Positions 1-12,260 of a stretch of DNA of 64,000 bases are shown here, in pieces. The position numbers were made by a program, and so were the translations under genes. Numbering within the stretch: position 1 is the first letter of the stretch; every line of letters starts with the position of its first letter. The DNA is from Diprion similis (taxonomy: Eukaryota > Arthropoda > Insecta > Hymenoptera > Diprionidae): assembly GCF_021155765.1 (NCBI RefSeq), contig NC_060110.1:24202001-24266000 (forward strand), given 5' to 3'. The notes beneath the pieces are model-generated. The model worked only from the letters and a program-made list of their open reading frames with translations, was not told the DNA's origin and did no database searches.

Positions 1-750
1 TCATGGATTTATTTTCATGCTTGATAAAATTTCTCTTCGACTTTGTGCCCGATGGAATATATATACGTTTACTATTTGGGAGTAGCCACATTTTCCTGCC
101 GGATATGTCATTCTGTATATCACCGTCTGTTAATGACGGTCTTTTAAAGAATTCAATGGAGGTCCTGAACGAATCGAAAAAGTGATATTTAGACTTGGGA
201 TTAATCTAAATCCTGCACATTTTGTGTTATAGGTACGTGATTGCGAATAGAGTTCGTTTGTTTTTTTTTTTTTTTTTTTTTGTTCAAATAACTTGTCTAT
301 TCGGAGATTCAAAATTACAGAGGATTCGTGTCTTTGTAATTTTTAACATCAAGTTAAAACATTGGCTACTTCACTTTTTGCTTTTTCAGCCATTAATTTT
401 GACGACTATACTATACATATAAATGTCCTCAATTTCGAATGTATTTCTATTGACGTAACGTGATTCCCTGTACCTTTGAAAATCGGTCTTGTTTGAAAAG
501 TGATGAGACAAACCGTCATTGTTTTATTAATTCTTTACTCCGTAAGATTATGACTAAAGTAGAAAAATAGCATTACCAATCCGTCACTCATCTTCCGATA
601 AAGTCGAAGGTATGTACTATATATAACGGTAATTCCCTATAGACTAGCATCTCCGAAGCCGGTGTCCGCGGACTCGTCTCGATTCGATGTATCAAATCCC
701 TAACCCAAATATATTTATCATTTTACGCCATAGGGTGAAAAGTTGTTAAG
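1..750. other. AT-rich stretch without a recognisable gene
   Basis: Short open frames on both strands are interrupted and resemble no family I know. A run of about 20 T lies near 258-280. A TATATATAA string near 618 could be a TATA box, but no initiator or gene can be tied to it. Confidence 0.5.
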
Positions 751-892
751 AAAGGTTACCAAAGGCTACCATAGAATGATATTTCACCAAGTCGCATAGC
801 ATCGAAGGTGCAGGTCGTCGGCGTAGCCGAGGTGCAGACACATCGAGGATATAGTATAACATAACCCGGGTCGGCAGAGCGACGGGGTCGGT

Positions 893-915
893 GGGGGGGG
901 GGGGGGGGGGGGGGG
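893..915. repeat. G homopolymer (23 bp)
   Basis: An uninterrupted run of 23 G on the + strand inside the CpG-rich block. It is one of three long G or C runs in the window; the others are at 6181-6204 and 51291-51311. Confidence 0.95.
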
Positions 916-1640
916 TAGGAAGCGAAGGTGGGAAACGGAGGTGCGGAGGATTCGGAATGGAGGACGTGGAGGAAACGACCGAGGACTGCAGACGATTTGG
1001 AAGCGGGGGGTTGCGGGTGGGGCTGGGGGGTTAGGAGTGGCGGCGGAGTTCGGGAGGGAGGGAGGGGCGGGAAACGGGGAAGTGAGGCCAGGAGGTACGT
1101 AAGAGAATACGAGAGAGGTGAGGAGTGGCGAGGAGGAGGAGGGGGTGGAGGAGAAGAGGCGAAGTGGCGGAGACGAAAGGACGTCGGTGGGTCAGGGGCC
1201 GGGGGCGGGGGCGGCGGGGGAGGAACGCCGTCGGGTCGATCCAGGCCCCCGGGCACTCGCACTCCACTCCGAGGCACTCGCGGAGCCACTCGGAGATCTG
1301 TATTCTCCATTTCTCTCCGCTCCGGTGTAACTCGTCTCTGCACGGCTTCGAGGGCAGGAGCGAGCACCATATAACCAACATCCCTCGCCGGAACCAAGCT
1401 GCACCTGCACGTTTCGAAGATTTCCGCCTATCGCTCGAAAGCTGCCGTCGACGCCATCTTGTTCTGACTGAACGCGAATGGCTTTCTACGGCACGTTCCA
1501 TTTCTTTTTGCAGTAAATTGTCACGCGATATATGCAGCGTACTACTTGGCAACTTTGGATACCTTCCGATCTGTGGAAACCGCGTCTGCAGGGCGTAACT
1601 TCGAGGGTCTTCTACGCAGCCGTCGTCGGCCTCGCCTCCA

Positions 1641-1680
1641 CCACCTCCTCCTCCTCCTCCTCCTCCTCCTCATCCTCATC
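1641..1680. repeat. CTC trinucleotide microsatellite
   Basis: A (CTC)n tract that decays into CATCCT units. In one frame it reads as poly-Ser and in the opposite strand as poly-Arg, so it accounts for the apparent open frames here. Confidence 0.9.
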
Positions 1681-1960
1681 CACCCACAAAGCCGCCCGAC
1701 GACTCGTCCGCGTGCATTGGTTTCTATATCTCTGTTCCACCGTCTGTACGTCTGATGACGTAGAAAGCTCCGAAGCTCCACCCAAGGAGCGGAGCTTTCG
1801 TTACCCAAAGCGTCGGCGCGGCTCCGCCAGGTCGTCTCGTCTATTTGTATCTGTCATTGCCGCTACTGTGTGCTGCACAGCCGGCGAGAGAATTGAGCGG
1901 CGGCGAGAGGGATGGAGGGAGGTCGGTACATAAGGCCAGAGGAGGCTTTGTTCGAGCTTT

Positions 1961-4900
1961 TTCAATTTTTTTTTTTTTTATTCACGTTTCCATTTTTCGT
2001 TCCCTCTGATCTTTTCACTCGCTACTACATATGTATACAATAAATATATATATATATATATACATGTATAAATTCTTTTTCGTTTTAACGAAATATTTCC
2101 TTTTCTATTTTTTGTTTTTTTTCTTCATGTTTTCATTTTTTTTTTTTTTTGTTCTTGCCTTTTATTTTTCATTCCCTTTCCGTTTCGTCGCTTCGATTCG
2201 TCCTTTTTTGTTTTCCAGGCGAAAGAACCGCCTCCCGCGAGAAAGAATTAAGCTTTACGGAAAATTTAAGCTCAGGTTAAAATCCCGTTGAACGAAAAAC
2301 GGCGGTTGCACGACCTCCGCAGTTGTCCGTTCACTCTGCATAGGTCACCGCTACAGAGGGTCCTGTTCCTGTGGTCCAGACTAAAGGTTCGCGCCGGAGA
2401 AGCTCGCGTGTGTGGGCTGAGGAGCTTTTTAGCGCGACCAGTCACCTATACCTACCCTCCACACGATCACGTGCAGGGAAGTATAGACGCGAGAGCTTGC
2501 GGTCAGCGGAAAATTGTCGACGTCTTTTTAAACTTGGTTATAAAGGAGCTACGGGGAATATGAATTTTGTCAAGCAATTAACTAACGCTGCAGTGTATGT
2601 ATTTTATAAGGTACACACGCTGTATGAGAGTATATAACTTATTACACTGTATACTTATATATGTATTGTATCCAGTGTTGAAAAATTTTGCAACGCTTTG
2701 TTGTTTTTTTTTCTCTTCTTTTCTTTTTTTTTTTTTTTTTTTTTTTTTTCACATCGGCCGTATGAATTGAGAAATAATAAATCAAGTAATTACGACGACG
2801 CGGTGGCAAGTGCAGTTACTTTCGATGCAGTTTATACACCGTAACTTTCCCGTATATTTTTTATAACCGCACTTTCATCCCCTGACTCGCCTGTTAATTA
2901 GACGCTAATGAATCAGCCCTGAGGTACGAAAAATGAAAAACAAGAAAGCCAAGAGCCCGGAGAAAATGAGATTATTCCTTATTCTGTGTAAGACGTGTCT
3001 CGATATTTCGGTTCGTAGAGTCATGCCTAATTTTAATAAAGTTTTTTACTCTGCAGGAGAAGTATTGTTTGTAGGTATTGCACGAATCTACGTGTACTTA
3101 AAGCTCGAAGCTTTTGTGAACTTTTCAAAATGATTAAAGAGATAATGGTGCTCTTACTCGACGATTTATAAACGTAAAACGAAAGAATTGGTGGGCAACA
3201 CTATGTGGCAAAGCACATCCTGAGCTTTCGTAATTGGCTCGTCATTACACCAATTTGGTTATTTATTCAATATATCAAACTTTTTTCAAAAAGTTCGAAA
3301 GATTCCTATCGCAGCCGAACGTCGCAAGCTCCGCACTTCTCTATAACATAACTATTCAATTTATACGGTGGCTCGCGCAAGCTCTTCGGTCTGCTTTATT
3401 CCTCGCGAGAACGGTAGTGCTTTTCGGATTCTAGCACCAGCTGCATGTGGGTGGCTAGAAAGAGTTTTACCATCGTACTAAGGGATCCCACTAGGCGTGC
3501 CACGACTCGGCGATTACCTACCTCGACGAACGACGACGTCATGGGGCTTAATTCGCGGCATGTGACACATGCAGGCCTGCGAACGACCTTTTCCTCATTT
3601 TCTTCCACTCTTTTCGATTATTTTTTTCCGATTAATACAGTGTAATTAATTATTTTTCCTTTCATTCGGTTTTTGGGTTTTGACTTTTGGTTTTTACCGA
3701 TTTAATCGAGTCGTGTTTGACTGTTTTTTTAGACTCGATTATTCGATGCATCGATTATTTTTAGCTTAACGATCATCGCTACTTGGTCCCTTATAAAAAT
3801 TTGAAACTTTAGTCTAAGCCGCACAATTTTCAGCACCTCAAGAAAATTTTCCAACCACTACATGTTTTTGATTTTTACTATTTTTTTCGGATATAGTCAC
3901 TCGTACTGTATTTTTTTCTGACTGTGATCACACTAAATAGTTACGTGTACCACGTCAATTTAGTTGTAATCGAAATTTGATATTCGAAATACATTACAGT
4001 TAGACTCGTTTTACTTTAATTTTTTGACCCCAACTAAATATTTTTTTTTCTCTAGCGTGAGGTTGGAACGGAGGAATTTAATCAATTTCACAAGATGTAA
4101 ACACCTCGAAGGTCGATTGACATTTTAAAAATGGGGTATCTCAACGGAATTTTTCGAACATTCAACTTTCCATCAGCATCTCCCGCTGCCTTTCTTCAAG
4201 TGAAGTCAAGCCAAATTAGTCAGGATCTACCCGGCGTGTGATGATTTGCATCCGTCAATACTTGAGTCTCTATAATTATTCAGAAATGGCGCATCTATGA
4301 TAACACCTACGCAATTTTTGGAAGAACAATTACGGAACTTTGCGGTTTTCCATGGTCATCAAGATTGCTACTAGATAACGAAAACAGAATTTTTCTTTAA
4401 TCGTCTTCACTGATTAAGAAATGAGAAAATAGCTAACTGAAAAATCTCTTCTCAGCCGTTAAAATGATTGAAATAAAGTTCTTAAATGTGTCTCACACGA
4501 ATTCCAATATCAACTTTAAATCAATTTATCGAACGAAGAAAAAATCGAAGCTATACGCAATGTTTGATATTTCGCACGTATATAACGTGAGGAATAATGA
4601 AAAGTTCCTACAATTTCCAGCATTGCTTATAAGGGAGATGAACTGATTTCTTCCTTGTATCATCACTTTGTCGCTAACAAAGACGAGTCCACTTTCTTGA
4701 AAAGCCTCCAGCAGACTTGAAACCGAGTACTTTGTGGATTCTTGGCATACGTGACGCGAGGCTTGCAGGGCTTGAAGGTACAAGTTTGAAGTCGCGGATC
4801 TCCTCGAGCCCCTCGAAACATCGCGTGGCTCACAAGGCTGTATGACGGTGCGTCGAAATTCAGGCGACCGTCGACCCCCGGACCTATTCAAACACCGTAG

Positions 4901-5399
4901 AATAACTTTACCGCCCCCTTACCGCGTTCCTCGAGATGCTAAAAGTCGTTGGCAGTTTTCTCATTCTCGCACTTTTACTCACGTACGTATGTATGAACGT
5001 ACGTATACGCAGTCTCAAGCTCTACCAGCGATGGCGGCCCCTGGGAAATTACCTTGAATTCCAAAACATGCGAGACAGGTAACAATAGTATAGTAAGAAT
5101 GCACCACATGGGAGTCCGGAGGTATAACTACGAGAACTTTCCGAAACTAGGAAGAAACGGTAAAGTCGAAAATTCAGAAGAATAGAAAACAGATATTTAT
5201 AAGTCGATACTGACAAGTAGGTTATTCTATACATGGGATTCAAGGGTTCGGGAATTAGTAGAATGGCGACGATTCCGGTTCCCAGAGGTGTTCGACACCG
5301 GGTGCTCTTAAGGCCAATGAAAAGGCTTGTTCTAGAAAAGAAGCTTTCGCGCAAACTTCTCCAATAAAAAGCTTCGAGGTACGGAGTGGTAACGGAGAA
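1961..5399. other. Non-coding stretch with T runs and a TA microsatellite
   Basis: No frame of recognisable protein. It contains a (TA)n tract at 2045-2061, a T-rich tract at 2090-2210 and a T run of about 26 at 2724-2749. Frames at 2288-2640 and 4526-4891 have no family resemblance and no convincing splice context. Confidence 0.5.
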
Positions 5400-6050
5400 A
5401 TCCTCACCAATGGGAGAATTCCTCCGTTTCCGTTGCTCGGACCAATCCGAGAGTTTCCCAGATTCGGATGTGACTGCGGTACCGGATCGAACGTACGTTT
5501 CTAGGGGGTAGGAGGAGTGGCTCTTCGGGTGGCGAAGTCGTCCTGCGCGCAGCAGAGAGAAGTCGCGAGGATTTCGTTCGCGGCGAGTTTCCCGTATTTG
5601 TGCTCTTCATTGGTCTGTGAGTGTCGCCGGGACCAATGGCATTCCCCGATGCCGACTGCAGCCCTCACCGACGGCGGGGTGGCAGCGCCAGCTCCGGGGG
5701 CTGAGGGTGCCAGCCGGAGGTCGGGAGGCGGTAACGCCCCGACGTTCCCGCCGAGAACAGAGAGGGCGACGCTTCGATCCCAGAAAGAGGGACGCGTCGG
5801 TGGGTTGATGGGGCGGCGGTGGGGTGGCAGGGAGGAACGAGCCGGAGGGAGGGAGGGAATCCTGGAGAGAGAGTTCTGGGTTCGATCCCAGAAGGAGACA
5901 GACACTCGGCAGCGAAGCACTTAAGCTCCCAACCCTCCACCCCCAACCCATCCACCTCGCGACGCCCTAAAGCTCACCGGCGAAGCTAAGACCCACCCGA
6001 GTTCTCAGGAATACGAGGATTTTTTGTTACTTCGAGCGAGCAGATGGTGT
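5400..6050. other. CpG-rich block with paired CCAAT motifs
   Basis: A second GC- and CpG-rich island. An inverted and a direct CCAAT motif lie close together (ATTGG near 5610, CCAAT near 5632), with a donor-like CT|GTGAGT at about 5616, as in a short non-coding first exon next to a promoter. The motif TTCGATCCCAGAA occurs twice (about 5775 and 5881). Frames open on both strands are low in complexity and match nothing I know. The promoter reading is inference. Confidence 0.35.
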
Positions 6051-6180
6051 GCTTCCAGGAAAATGCCGCGGAACTGCCACACCTATACACATATCCACAT
6101 TTCTGTGTGTGGGTCTGGGTGTGGAAAGGGGAAATGCGAGGGTGCAGAATACTGCAGAGCACAATCTACGAACGCGAAAT

Positions 6181-6204
6181 CCCCCCCCCCCCCCCCCCCC
6201 CCCC
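6181..6204. repeat. C homopolymer (24 bp)
   Basis: An uninterrupted run of 24 C on the + strand. It causes poly-Pro and poly-Gly frames around it that should not be taken as genes. Confidence 0.95.
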
Positions 6205-7640
6205 GCCACTACTTTTATGATTCCTACATCAACGCGTGGATTCTTTCAAACTTTCACATAAATACACATGCCAACGCATGTCTGCATACCTACTACGTTT
6301 ACAAATACCAGGTATCGCAAAAAAAAAATAAAAACTCACTAAACGAGAATATTGTTGAAACGCAGCGTCAACATAACACCTAACGTTAATTCGATGGAAG
6401 ATCCATGCCCATATTGACACTTACGATTAGCTAGAGTTGAACCATTTCGTCAGAGCCCATAAATTTTCGGATCTACTTGGTTTAGACTTCAGAGTTTGAG
6501 CAGTTTTTCAACGTGACACCTCTGCAATCGATCTGAACTCGAATCGTACCGCCTCGCACTGTTGCCTCGAAGAATCCACATGTACCTGGAAATATGATTG
6601 CTGGCCGTATCGATCTAGAGGCACTGTCCTCTTAAAGAGATAGGACGTCTTTCACTCTGACATCGCGGAGCGGGAGCTTCGCAGTGGATTTTGATGGAAA
6701 ATCTCGACAACGTGACATGTTCACATCCATTTTAGTGCTTTGACGGGCGTTTACAGAGGACCCAAATATCCATAGGCGTTTGATTAAGTTACGTGATGAA
6801 TATTCAATGAATGAACACAGACTGTAAAAAAATAGAAATTGATGGTAAAATCTTTCTGAATACGTCCACGTTGCTTTCTATGATTGAAAGCTTAGCTAAC
6901 ATCTTCGCTTACGCGAAATCACCGGGTATCATGGATGTGGAAATGAAGTGAAATTGCCGTAATTCTGCAAATTTGTCACAAGTTACTACTGCAAAATTGA
7001 TGGTTTTCAATTTGTTGTCATTTTCAGCCTTGAGGGCGTATCGAATGGTATTGTTTTTACCACAGAGCATTGTCTTGATGCCTGAAAATCGCTTTACGGG
7101 ATACTGTGGTGAGTGTAGTGTTGCATACTCTGCAGGCTGTAGCCGCACACGTAAAGCTGCAGAGTATAGGTATACTACCTATAAATGTTCACAGAGCGTT
7201 GATGCAGCAGAAACCGTAATGAACATTTGCTGTGTTTATTTTGAGTTATCCTATTGTTCTTTTTTTTTTTTTCTTGCTATTCTTAAAATTTTTCATTTCT
7301 GGTGAATTTAAAAAATGGCGCGTGCCGCGTCCTTGGCCGGAAGCAAAAACACTTTTATCAGAGGCCCGACAATAAACCGCACCCCCTCGCCCTTTCTCGA
7401 ACGGCAGGTTACGCTGGTTTCTGCCTCTTCCTCCCTCCCGCCGACTCCCTCCCACCCTCTCTTTATTTCTTTCTCCTCTTCTCTCGCATTCTCCGTACCT
7501 TCATCTCAACCCCCCGACTTTATCCCTCTACCCAACCTTCCTTTCCAGCCTTACCAAGGAAAATATAAAAATCCATACAGAGAGAGAGTCGCTCGGAGAA
7601 AATATCCGTCATTTAAAATGGATGGATTTAGGTGGATATA
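6205..7640. other. Stretch with no recognisable gene
   Basis: Mixed-composition DNA without a supported coding region. A C/T-rich tract at 7380-7530 produces Pro- and Ser-rich frames only. Confidence 0.5.
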
Positions 7641-9120
7641 AAAGTTAGGGGCGGTGGTGGCGGTACCAGGACCGAGAAGGTAGCGGGGATCAGCTCCGAA
7701 CGAAACCAGCAGTGGGTGCTATGCTGCTGGTGTTGGAGATTTAAGGGGGACATTTAAAATGGATGGTTCTCTCGGTAATATCTACTGGTGTGCGTCGCTC
7801 CGCGGCAAACGGGGAAAAGGGAGGGTGGAGGAGGACCTCTATAAGAGTACGAGGAGAAGAGGGGAGGATTGACGAGGGGCCGCTGAAGCACCAGAGAAAC
7901 AGACAAGGCTGCACCAAAATGGCAGCCACAAACATGCCTTCGTAAATTCAAAAACCAAGGAACATATTTTTACTTTCAGTTGGCATCGAGCATAGAAGTA
8001 GGTAGAGTAGCACCAGAGCATGATTTGCCGGGGGTGAATTTCGAAGTGTGAGAAAAATGAAACGAATTAAGGTCGACTTGAAAAGTGACGTTGTGAAAAT
8101 GTATTGGTCTGCACGTTGGAAGCCGGACGACCAGCTCTCTGTAATAAATGTAACCACGCGTAGAGATTCGTGCACGGCACCTGAAGAGTGAGCATATCTG
8201 ATTGATAAATTGTCCCTTAAGGAGCGCGAGAAAAGTTGACGCGAGCACACAATCCACTGTATAATCTGTTGAGAAGAAGAAGAAGAAGAAGAAGAAGAAG
8301 AAGAAGGGTGGGATGGGGAATGGGACCTCGGAGTAAAATTTGTCGGGACCGCAAGCCTAGGATGGTCCTGATACCTTGCGCCGCAAGCCAAGACTCACGA
8401 AACTTGGCCGAACAATGAGCCGAGTTAAAGGTCAGCTGCGTCAACGCGCGATCCCGCGACTCCGGGCTCCCAAGCTTAAGATATGGAAGACGGCGGAGGA
8501 ACTGCGTCGCGACAACGGCGGCGGCGGAGGCGGTGGAGGCGGGGGGGTGGCAGACGACATGTTTTATTGATGCGACTCTGTCGCCAGCCGCCCCTACAAC
8601 GCCGCCTCGTCCCACCACGTCTTCGGTCGCCCTTAGAGCCTTACAGCCGCCTTCGTGAGCTGCACCCACGTCCTGGCGACGACGTCTTGCCGAGCGCTGA
8701 TCGTGTTTTAGGTTAAGTTATCTTGGGAGTAATAAGCGGGCGAATGTGGATTCCGATGACCGTTTGGCGGAACGAGGGACCGTGAATCGGGAGGCGAAGA
8801 GGAGCGAGGATCTTATGCCAGCTCGAGGAGGACGCCGAGTGAGATATATCGGCGAATTATGCAAGATGGCGCACCGCACGGTAGGAACGCGTTCTCCACT
8901 CCGTCAATTATGCTAATTCTGATTTCCCCGAGATTAATGGAGGATAGCATCTGCCTCGGATCCGGCCCGTGAAATCATGGCGTTGGACCATTCGGACCTG
9001 CCCGACTGTATAATGCAATCCGCTGCCAGTCGCCATTTTGGCACGCTACAAGATGACCCGGCAAAAATAACTTCCAGCTAAACCGTCCGTGCAAACGATG
9101 AATCAATTATAATGCCCGTC
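7641..9120. other. GC-rich region with ATGGC-core motifs, possible regulatory DNA
   Basis: GC-rich DNA between AT-rich flanks. It holds several ATGGC or GCCAT cores of the kind bound by YY1/Pho-type factors: AAAATGGCAGCC near 7916, CAAGATGGCGCACC near 8862 and GCCATTTTGGC near 9032. A patch with homeodomain-like ATTA/TAAT cores occurs at 8905-8945 and 9100-9115. There is no coding frame I can defend. The regulatory reading is inference from motif density only. Confidence 0.3.
8272..8306. repeat. GAA trinucleotide microsatellite
   Basis: About eleven GAA units. It makes poly-Arg, poly-Leu or poly-Ser frames in neighbouring phases. Confidence 0.9.
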
Positions 9121-12100
9121 ATATCGGATTCTCAATACTTCTCTTGAAAACAGACTGAATGTTATATTTCAATATCTTGTATCTGCAACAAATTCCGCTG
9201 ACTGAAATATTGAGCATACTTTAAATAAATGTCCACGATCTTCAACAAACGAAAACTTTGAATCAACCCGTTTGTAGATAAAAACTCTCGTTCGGGAATG
9301 GTCTTTCTAATCGTGAATCGCATTCCGACGTTCGAGCATGACAAGAATACTCAGCAAATAAGGAGCTCGATTGGATCGACGACAAATGACAATTCCACAC
9401 CCGTCCCTTATATATCTTGGAATCGAATTAATCCCCGCGGGTTAACGCCCAGATGGCCTACTGCGGTAGTAGTTCAAGGCCGCGCAGAGAGAGGAGAGAA
9501 AAGGCTCCTCGACGACTAGATCCTACTAGTCGACGGATCAGAAGACACTCATCAGTCGATCCCCGTTCCTTTCTGAAATGAAGCTTAGATGAGAGTCGCG
9601 ACGAGGAAGGAGGCGAAGAATTGGGGATGGGAAAGGTGAGTCCCGGTGATCGAGCTGCTGCACGTAGAGAACGAAAAAGGGAGAAAGACGGACGTAGGCC
9701 TTTCGGGAAAGACGGTTTAATCCACGATCCCACTTAATCGCAATCTCTACTTTTTCTTTCCCGCTGGTACATGTATAATATAAGACGGTGGGTGGTGAAG
9801 CTGCCGCTACCGCTGCCCGCATCTTGAGCAAGACGTATCGACTCGGATTTTTCCCGGAGTCATTTATCAAAGCCTGCCTTCTTCTCTGCACTTCCCTTCA
9901 CCTCCACCTCCGTTTTCAGTTCCGGCTTCGGCTTCGGCTCCGGCTCTCATCTATGCCACTCGATACAGCAGTAGAGGGTCACAGTCTCACCGGGAGGCGG
10001 TGGTTGCGGTGTCGATGGCGATGGCGAGAAGGAGTCGTATGGTTCATGTTAGGAAGAAAGGAAGGAAGGAAGGAAGGAGGGAGGAAGGAAGGAAGGAAGG
10101 AAGGAAGGAAGGAAGGATGGAAGGTATGGAAAAGGTGGCCGCCTCGCAAGCACGGCACACCGTCTATCTATCATTGCCTTGCACGCTGACATCCATCTTC
10201 CCTTGGCGCAGGGGCTGATCGACTATTGGATGCTTGCGGTACACCTCGCTCGTGCAGGATAGTCGAGGCTATAAGTTTCTATCGTAAACAGCAAATACTT
10301 GGAGTCCCTTTTGTCAGTGGTAAGCGCTCGCTGCAATTCGGAAAAGAACTTTGCGGCGTCATTGCTTCAGCGTTCTTCAAGAATTGGCCGGGGATCAAAA
10401 GGCTTCACCTCGAACTCTTGCCTTTAGTAGGCAGCTGTCTGCAGTTCTTTTGCTTATATTGGAACATGTAAAACGCAATCTCTGGATGCCCATCATGCGT
10501 AGATCTTCCTTGAAGCATATGGAGCAACTTGACTCCAGTAAAAATGACTCTTTCAACTGACGTACGTATGGGCAGTAAGTTCTTTTCTATTGTAGAACGA
10601 CTCATGTTTCCAAAATATCGTTTACTCACCCTGATTCAAATTTCTGCTGTAAAATACAAATCAACGTGAGATACCTCCATTTCCAGAGCATCAATGTGAA
10701 AGTTAAACAGAAATGAAGAGTACTTATAATGTATACCCATATACGAGTAAATGAGACAAATAGCACACTACCCACCCATCTGATAATATATTTATACAGA
10801 TCGTAGGGCAAGCGTGCCCCATGGCGAAAATATATGTATTTGATTAGGGTGAGTTTGTATATTGGGTGACTGTGTATGGAGTGTGTCGACGCATACGTAA
10901 ATAGGTCCGAAGTAAGGGCAGGACACCCGTCGAAAGGCAAATACTTACACGTGTCCTCGAGATAAGGTTCCAAGTGAAAACCAGGACCAAATACGAGGTG
11001 AATCTTGCGCGATTCGTGTTGTTGCGATAAAGGACTGCAATTCCCTACCGATATTGGGAAACCCCTGTATGCTATTTGCAAAGTATCTTCAAACACCCCG
11101 TGAATTTTTGCTGATACTGTTCGCTACTTTACCACCAGAGTTATTTTCCACCACCCCGTACGTCCTGCAGCTCCCGTTTGGAAAGCCTTCGACGCAGCCT
11201 TGAGATCGAGCCGTCCTGCGAGCCTATAGTTCCAAACTTCCATCTCGCGTTGCAGGAGGAGTACTGCAAATTGTTATTGAATTGCAAGTTCGTCAACACC
11301 GCAAGGAGAATTGTCCCCATGCAGTCCTTGAGAGCATCCCTTGCAGCTAATGCAGATGCTTCCTGTCTACCTGCTCCTGCCCTGGAGTAGCGTAAATCGA
11401 CGATGAAATTACGGTGGAAATGGCACCGTGCACGAATCTATTCGCGATCATTGCGAAGGTCAAGAGACAGACGGTGGTATTATAGCCGCGATGCGCGATG
11501 CTGCATGGGGATTGAAGATGGGTTGAAAAATGGCCTCTGAACGCGGTCGAAGGTGGGTCCTAAGGATGCCCGAAGTCTCGAGTTTCATTCGCGATGCTCT
11601 GACCCGGCGGAGCGGACCTCGCCGAGCAGGCAGCTCTCTACCCTAGGTTAGTTAAGCTGGTCCTTGGCACGGAGCAAATAGGCCATTCAACTCGTTCGAC
11701 GAGTTTTGGGCCCTTTAAATTGGGACTCTCAACCTTCCCCGGGCCAGCATCGCGTCGGCTGCGGCGCAGGTTCACGACCTCACACAAAATAGACGGTTGT
11801 AATGGTACCCCGAAGCGTTCTTCGCTCTTCTTCTTTCACTGTTTTATTTTTTACAACCGCGTTCTTTACTCACCTCTCCTGCATGCAGCATGCACCGAAG
11901 AACCCTGCACTGGGACCTGCAGGAGGCGACGATACGCGCCGGGAGACGCAATGGAGAGAATATTTCTTGATATTTCGAATCAACCTGACCTTCGAAAACC
12001 AAGGGGAGAAAGGGGCCTAAGGGGGGGAGGTAAGAGGGGACCGATGGAGTGCACTGGCCACGAAAGACCCGCGATGCTGCTGCAGCCACGAGGAAAATCG

Positions 12101-12260
12101 AGCCGACTGTCTCTCGACGTATACGTGCGAGTGCTCAATTTTTTCTGGCTCATCATCAATATTTGGGACTGAGAATGTTGTTATGCCCCGGAGGAACCGG
12201 AGGCTTTTTGGCCGAGTGTCCGTCCCGTCGACTTGACCAGGAGCCCCGCTGCAGGTGATC
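9121..12260. other. Mixed GC-rich stretch with no supported gene
   Basis: Several frames of 70-156 codons exist (for example minus 10626-11096 and plus 11720-12172), but none has a recognisable domain. The minus-strand one begins at GTG rather than ATG. A minus-strand frame over about 11160-11400 is open without an early stop and has ordinary amino-acid composition, so a single exon there cannot be ruled out. I would leave the stretch unannotated. Confidence 0.4.
10051..10116. repeat. GGAA tetranucleotide microsatellite
   Basis: An imperfect (GGAA)n tract of about 65 bp that reads as Lys-Glu-Gly-Arg repeats in all frames. Confidence 0.9.

Larger units (their letters stand above)
751..1960. 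other. CpG-rich block, possible promoter or non-coding first exon
   Basis: This is a GC- and CpG-rich island in otherwise AT-rich DNA, purine-rich on the + strand at 880-1240 and pyrimidine- and CTC-rich further right. Long frames are open on both strands at once, which is what strand-asymmetric low-complexity DNA gives. The predicted peptides are runs of Pro, Gly, Arg or Ser without a domain. I read it as a CpG-rich promoter or 5' untranslated region of a gene that cannot be identified here. This is inference. Confidence 0.4.

Noticed and set aside
756-1397. Minus-strand frame of 213 codons rich in Pro and Ser
   Set aside because: It is produced by G runs and purine-rich DNA. Overlapping frames on the other strand are open as well, and there is no domain or splice support.
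5815-5900. tRNA gene
   Set aside because: A perfect B box with a T-arm-like stem (CTGGG/CCCAG) exists, but there is no acceptor stem, anticodon arm or A box at the right distance.
10626-11096. Minus-strand frame of 156 codons
   Set aside because: It starts at GTG and not ATG, shows no family resemblance and has no clear splice context. Too weak to call.
11160-11400. Possible single coding exon on the minus strand
   Set aside because: The frame is open with normal amino-acid composition, but I recognise no protein and cannot place both splice sites.
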